DNA of 8,152 nt from Oscillospiraceae bacterium (GTDB taxonomy: Bacteria; Bacillota; Clostridia; Christensenellales; Aristaeellaceae). The DNA lies in assembly GCA_031282605.1 (NCBI GenBank), contig JAITDK010000159.1, forward strand, positions 1-8,152, in the 5' to 3' direction. Both the position numbers and the translations under genes were made by a program. Each line of letters opens with the position of its first letter. The stretch's first letter is position 1. This document shows, one piece after another, positions 4,909-8,152 of this stretch. The notes below the pieces were generated by a model. That model did no database searches, was not told the DNA's origin, and saw nothing but the letters and a program-made list of their open reading frames with translations.

Positions 4909-7900
4909 ATGAACAAGAGCGCCATTCAAAAATACGCGGTATGGGCGCGGAACGAGCTTATAGCGCAGGTAAAGCAGCGCGCATACCTATATGGCATAAA
5001 TGAAAATGGCTGCGGTGCCGCAAAAGCCGCCGTTGGCGATGAAGCTGTCAATGGGCGCGCGCTTTCGGAGAGCGAAATTAAACAGCTATGCAAGCTTATT
5101 AACCACACTGAAGGCCACGGCTTCCAGCAGACGGCGGAGGAAGTCGCCTACACTTGGTTCAACCGCCTCGTCGCCCTGCGCTTTATGGAGGTCAACGACT
5201 ACTTGCCCACCCATATCCGCGTGTTTTCAGACAGCACAGGCGCGTTCAAGCCCGAAATTCTAAAGGACGCGCTGCACCTTGATCTAGACGGCCTCGACAA
5301 AAAACAGGTGGCCGAACTCCTGAACGGAAACAAGACGGACGAACTCTACCGCTATCTGCTCTTGACCCAGTGCAACGCCTTGAACGCCGCCCTGCCGGAG
5401 ATGTTCGAGCGTCTCGACGACTATACGGAAATGCTCCTGCCGGGGAATATCCTCAAAGACGACGGCGTTATCGGGCGGCTTGTGTCCGACATTCCCGAGG
5501 AAGATTGGCGCAACGCCGTGCAGATTATCGGCTGGCTGTACCAGTATTACAACACCGAGCCGAAGCAGGCGGTGTTTGACGGGCTGAAAAAGAACGTAAA
5601 AATCACGAAAGAGAACATCCCCGTCGCCACACAGTTATTCACGCCGGACTGGATTGCGCGTTACATGGTGGAAAACTCGTTAGGCAGGCTGTGGCTTGAG
5701 GGACATCCGAACGCCGCCCTGAAAGCCGAATGGAAATACTACCTCGACGAGGCGGAGCAGTCGCCGGAAGTGGCGGTGAAACTGGAAGCCATACGCCGCG
5801 AGTATAGAGGACTTAACCCCGAGGGCATACGCTTCATCGACCCGTGCGTGGGCAGCGGGCACATTCTTGTGTACGCGTTTGACGTGCTGATGCAGATTTA
5901 CCGCTCGGAGGGCTATACCGATCGTGACGCAGTGAGGCTGATACTGGAAAAGAACCTCTATGGTCTGGACATCGACCGCAGGGCGTATCAGCTCGCCTAT
6001 TTTGCGCTTATGATGAAGGCGCGACAGTACAACCGCCGTATTTTCCACGAAAACATCCGGCCGCAGGTGTACCACCCGACGGGCTGGGACGACGGCGAGG
6101 AATACGGCAGTCTGGTAAAAATCGACGACCCTGGAGAGAAGCCTGAACACAAAGCCGAGCAGGCAACCCTGTTCGACAACTACGAGCGCGATCTGCGCGT
6201 GTGGAACTTTAAGCGTCTGCTTTCGCTGAAGTATGACGTGGTTGTTACTAACCCGCCTTATATGGGCGGCGGTAGTATGAACGGGAAACTCTCCGAATTT
6301 GTCAAGCGCCAATACGCGGATAGTAAAAGTGACCTGTTCGCAGCGTTTATCGAGCGTTGCGCCACGTTCACAAAGGCGAACGGCTATCAGGCGATGATAA
6401 CCCAGCACGATTGGATGTTCCTTTCGAGCTATGAGAAACTGCGCGGCAAAGTGCAAACCCGCGATACCGTGAATATGGCGCATTTGGGAGCGCGGGCGTT
6501 CGCCGACATCGGCGGCGAAGTTGTGCAGTCTACAGCGTTTGTTATGCGCGGCAGTCATATTAACGGCTACAAGGGCGTGTATGTGCGCCTTGTGGACATT
6601 GACGTCGCGGACGGCAAAGAACGAGAGTTTTTGAGCGGCAGCCACCGTTGCTCTGCCGACAGTGGCAATTTCGCCAAGATACCGGGCAGCCCTGTGGCGT
6701 ATTGGTTAAGTAAAGTCATATTATTGCCTTTCGAGATTGCTGACACGGTATCAAAAGTAGCAGAAGGAAAAGTAGGGCTACAAACTGGGAACAATGATTT
6801 GTTTCTCCGTTTGTGGTTTGAAGTAATCATAGATACTATTTCTTTTCGCGCAGATTCTTCTTTTAAGTGGTTCCCTTACAATAAAGGCGGTAGTTACAGA
6901 CGTTGGTATGGCAATGCTGAGTATGTTCTGAATTGGGCGAATAAAGGAAATGGAATCAAGTCTTTTCAAGGCTCATTCCCAAGGAATACGCAATACTATT
7001 TCCAAGAAGGATTAACATGGTCAGATGTAGCAACTGGAAATATCAGTATGCGATATATGCCGTCGGGCTTTGCGTTTGACACTTGTGCTCCATGCCTGTT
7101 TTCCAGCAAAGATCGCACTATTCTACTTGGTTTTTTTAATACGAAAGTGGCACAAGCTTATATGACAATAATGTCACCTACCATACATTATACTTGCGGA
7201 ACGTTGCTTAGTGTGCCATTTATTCGACCAGAAACGATTATAGATGTCCTCGTCGCCGCTAACATCTCCCTCTCCCGCGCCGACTGGGACGCCTTCGAAA
7301 CCTCGTGGGACTTCAAGCGTCACCCGTTCATCGGCGGCAGGAGCATCGCAGCGGCGTTTTTCGCATGGGAGAACGAATGCGAGGAACGCTTCGAAACCCT
7401 TAAAGACAATGAAGAGGAACTCAACCGCATCTTCATCGACATCTACGGCTTGCAGGACGAACTCACGCCGGAGGTCGATGACAAGGACGTGACCGTTCGC
7501 CGCGCCGACTTGGGACGTGAGATGCGGTCGTTCATCAGCTACGCCGTAGGTTGCATGTTCGGGCGGTACTCGTTGGATGTGGATGGGCTTGCTTATGCGG
7601 GCGGCGCATGGGACAGCGGCAAATACCGCACGTTTATCCCCGACGCGGACAACGTCCTGCCCATCTGCGACGATGAGTATTTCGACGACGACATCTGCGG
7701 GCGGTTCGTGGATTTTGTCCGCACGGTCTACGGTGCAGACGCTTTAGAGGAAAACCTGCGCTTCATCGCCGCCGTGCTTGGTGGCGTCGGCACGCCGCGC
7801 GAGGTCGTCCGCCGGTATTTCCTAAACGACTTCTACAAAGACCACCTGAAAATCTACCAGAAACGACCGATATACTGGCTGTTCGACAGCGGCAAGAAAA

Positions 7901-8152
7901 ACGGCTTCAAGGCGCTTGTTTACCTGCATCGTTACCAAAGCGATCTGCTCGCCAAACTGCGTACGGACTACGTCCACGAGCAGCAGGAGCGTTACCGCAC
8001 CCAGCTAAACCACGTCGCCAACGCCATGAACACCGCGACGGGCGTGGAGCGGGCGACGCTCCTCAAGGCGCAGGAGAAGTTCACAGCGCAAGCCGCCGAG
8101 ATTGCTGTCTTCGAGGAAAAAATCCACCACCTCGCCGACATGCATATCAACC
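4909..8152 (+). CDS. pglX: BREX system adenine-specific DNA methyltransferase PglX (3' end beyond window)
   Basis: PglX is the methyltransferase of BREX phage defence. It methylates an adenine in a short non-palindromic site on the host chromosome with S-adenosylmethionine, and is also needed for attack on unmethylated phage DNA. The reading frame is open for 1081 codons to the window edge, against about 1200 for typical PglX, so roughly the last tenth is missing. The N-terminal domain (about 1-240) carries AYTWFNRLVALRFMEV and DIPEEDWRNAVQIIGWLYQY, both typical of PglX. The methyltransferase core follows, with FTPDWIARYMVENS from 244, motif I DPCVGSG (311-317), LDID (353-356) and catalytic NPPY (448-451). 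The recognition region starts near GLQTGNNDLF (623-632), and DWDAFETSWDF, typical of PglX, comes after it. The start at 4909 follows AAGGGG (4892-4897) and GAAGG (4899-4903). No frameshift or stop is visible. brxA, brxB and brxC are absent upstream, so it may be the first gene of a reordered BREX locus or an orphan; downstream genes cannot be seen. Confidence 0.93.
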   Translation, partial: MNKSAIQKYAVWARNELIAQVKQRAYLYGINENGCGAAKAAVGDEAVNGRALSESEIKQLCKLINHTEGHGFQQTAEEVAYTWFNRLVALRFMEVNDYLPTHIRVFSDSTGAFKPEILKDALHLDLDGLDKKQVAELLNGNKTDELYRYLLLTQCNALNAALPEMFERLDDYTEMLLPGNILKDDGVIGRLVSDIPEEDWRNAVQIIGWLYQYYNTEPKQAVFDGLKKNVKITKENIPVATQLFTPDWIARYMVENSLGRLWLEGHPNAALKAEWKYYLDEAEQSPEVAVKLEAIRREYRGLNPEGIRFIDPCVGSGHILVYAFDVLMQIYRSEGYTDRDAVRLILEKNLYGLDIDRRAYQLAYFALMMKARQYNRRIFHENIRPQVYHPTGWDDGEEYGSLVKIDDPGEKPEHKAEQATLFDNYERDLRVWNFKRLLSLKYDVVVTNPPYMGGGSMNGKLSEFVKRQYADSKSDLFAAFIERCATFTKANGYQAMITQHDWMFLSSYEKLRGKVQTRDTVNMAHLGARAFADIGGEVVQSTAFVMRGSHINGYKGVYVRLVDIDVADGKEREFLSGSHRCSADSGNFAKIPGSPVAYWLSKVILLPFEIADTVSKVAEGKVGLQTGNNDLFLRLWFEVIIDTISFRADSSFKWFPYNKGGSYRRWYGNAEYVLNWANKGNGIKSFQGSFPRNTQYYFQEGLTWSDVATGNISMRYMPSGFAFDTCAPCLFSSKDRTILLGFFNTKVAQAYMTIMSPTIHYTCGTLLSVPFIRPETIIDVLVAANISLSRADWDAFETSWDFKRHPFIGGRSIAAAFFAWENECEERFETLKDNEEELNRIFIDIYGLQDELTPEVDDKDVTVRRADLGREMRSFISYAVGCMFGRYSLDVDGLAYAGGAWDSGKYRTFIPDADNVLPICDDEYFDDDICGRFVDFVRTVYGADALEENLRFIAAVLGGVGTPREVVRRYFLNDFYKDHLKIYQKRPIYWLFDSGKKNGFKALVYLHRYQSDLLAKLRTDYVHEQQERYRTQLNHVANAMNTATGVERATLLKAQEKFTAQAAEIAVFEEKIHHLADMHIN
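6702..7245 (+). other. AT-rich block inside pglX covering the predicted target-recognition region
   Basis: By hand count, bases 6721-7200 contain 190 G or C in 480 (about 40%), whereas lines 6601-6660, 7261-7320 and 7321-7380 each contain 37 in 60 (about 62%). The shift is abrupt on both sides and the frame is unbroken. Codons change too, from GCG/GGC/CTG/GAC styles to AAA, GAA, TTT, ATA and GTA. The block corresponds to about residues 598-779, starting just before the GLQTGNNDLF segment and ending just before the conserved DWDAFETSWDF segment. This is where PglX proteins determine DNA specificity, which points to recombinational replacement of the specificity region. Confidence 0.8.

Noticed and set aside
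4738..5108. Short minus-strand frames at 4738-4929 and 4926-5108
   Set aside because: They overlap the start of pglX or the inverted-repeat region, have no recognisable product and no convincing initiation signals.
5680..6645. A 321-codon open frame on the minus strand
   Set aside because: It lies fully antisense to the pglX methyltransferase core, where motif I, NPPY and other conserved segments are intact on the plus strand. Its translation shows no recognisable domain; it is a shadow of biased codon use.
7129..7138. Run of seven T in pglX as a phase-variation switch
   Set aside because: The frame is intact, the run is short and of T rather than a long G tract, and it lies in the AT-rich block where such runs arise by composition. 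No stronger slippage tract is visible in the gene.

Overview
The window looks like chromosomal DNA from a moderately GC-rich, Gram-positive, probably spore-forming Firmicute of the Clostridia type. The grounds are strong Shine-Dalgarno sequences (AGGAGG, GGGGAGG), an ATP-type PEP carboxykinase, a BofC-like protein and an Rpn nuclease with LEGK repeats. Genus cannot be assigned from this sequence. Coding DNA is about 60% G+C by hand count in the lines sampled, apart from one AT-rich island near 6.7-7.25 kb.

Layout. The left part is housekeeping on the plus strand: rsmA/ksgA (75-932, 16S rRNA dimethyltransferase), then pckA (1054-2634, ATP-dependent PEP carboxykinase) closed by a textbook intrinsic terminator (2651-2683). 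Next come two minus-strand genes. One is an Rpn/PD-(D/E)XK 'putative transposase' (2735-3781), with nine 12-bp repeats encoding LEGK/LEGR units. The other is a membrane-anchored BofC C-terminal-domain-like protein (3876-4433). A 475-bp gap (4434-4908) separates it from the plus-strand gene at the right. The gap holds a good minus-strand promoter, an 18-codon leader ORF, a small hairpin, a 147-bp segment bounded by perfect 15-bp inverted repeats, and a possible plus-strand promoter. From 4909 to the window edge runs one uninterrupted frame of 1081 codons, which is PglX, the adenine methyltransferase of BREX phage defence. Its end lies outside the window.

How it fits together. ksgA, pckA and the bofC-like gene look like ordinary chromosome. 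The Rpn gene and pglX look like accessory, defence-related genes next to it. brxA, brxB and brxC, which usually precede pglX in type 1 BREX, are absent upstream, so pglX is either the first gene of a rearranged locus or stands alone.

Most interesting signals: (1) inside the Rpn gene, a perfect 9-bp hairpin lies 2 nt upstream of an AAAGGAG site and an in-frame ATG, as expected if a separate C-terminal protein (RpnS-like antitoxin) is made from within the gene. (2) The predicted target-recognition region of pglX is a sharply bounded AT-rich block (about 40% versus 62% G+C), suggesting a swapped-in specificity cassette. (3) The inverted-repeat-bounded segment sits between the bofC-like gene and pglX.
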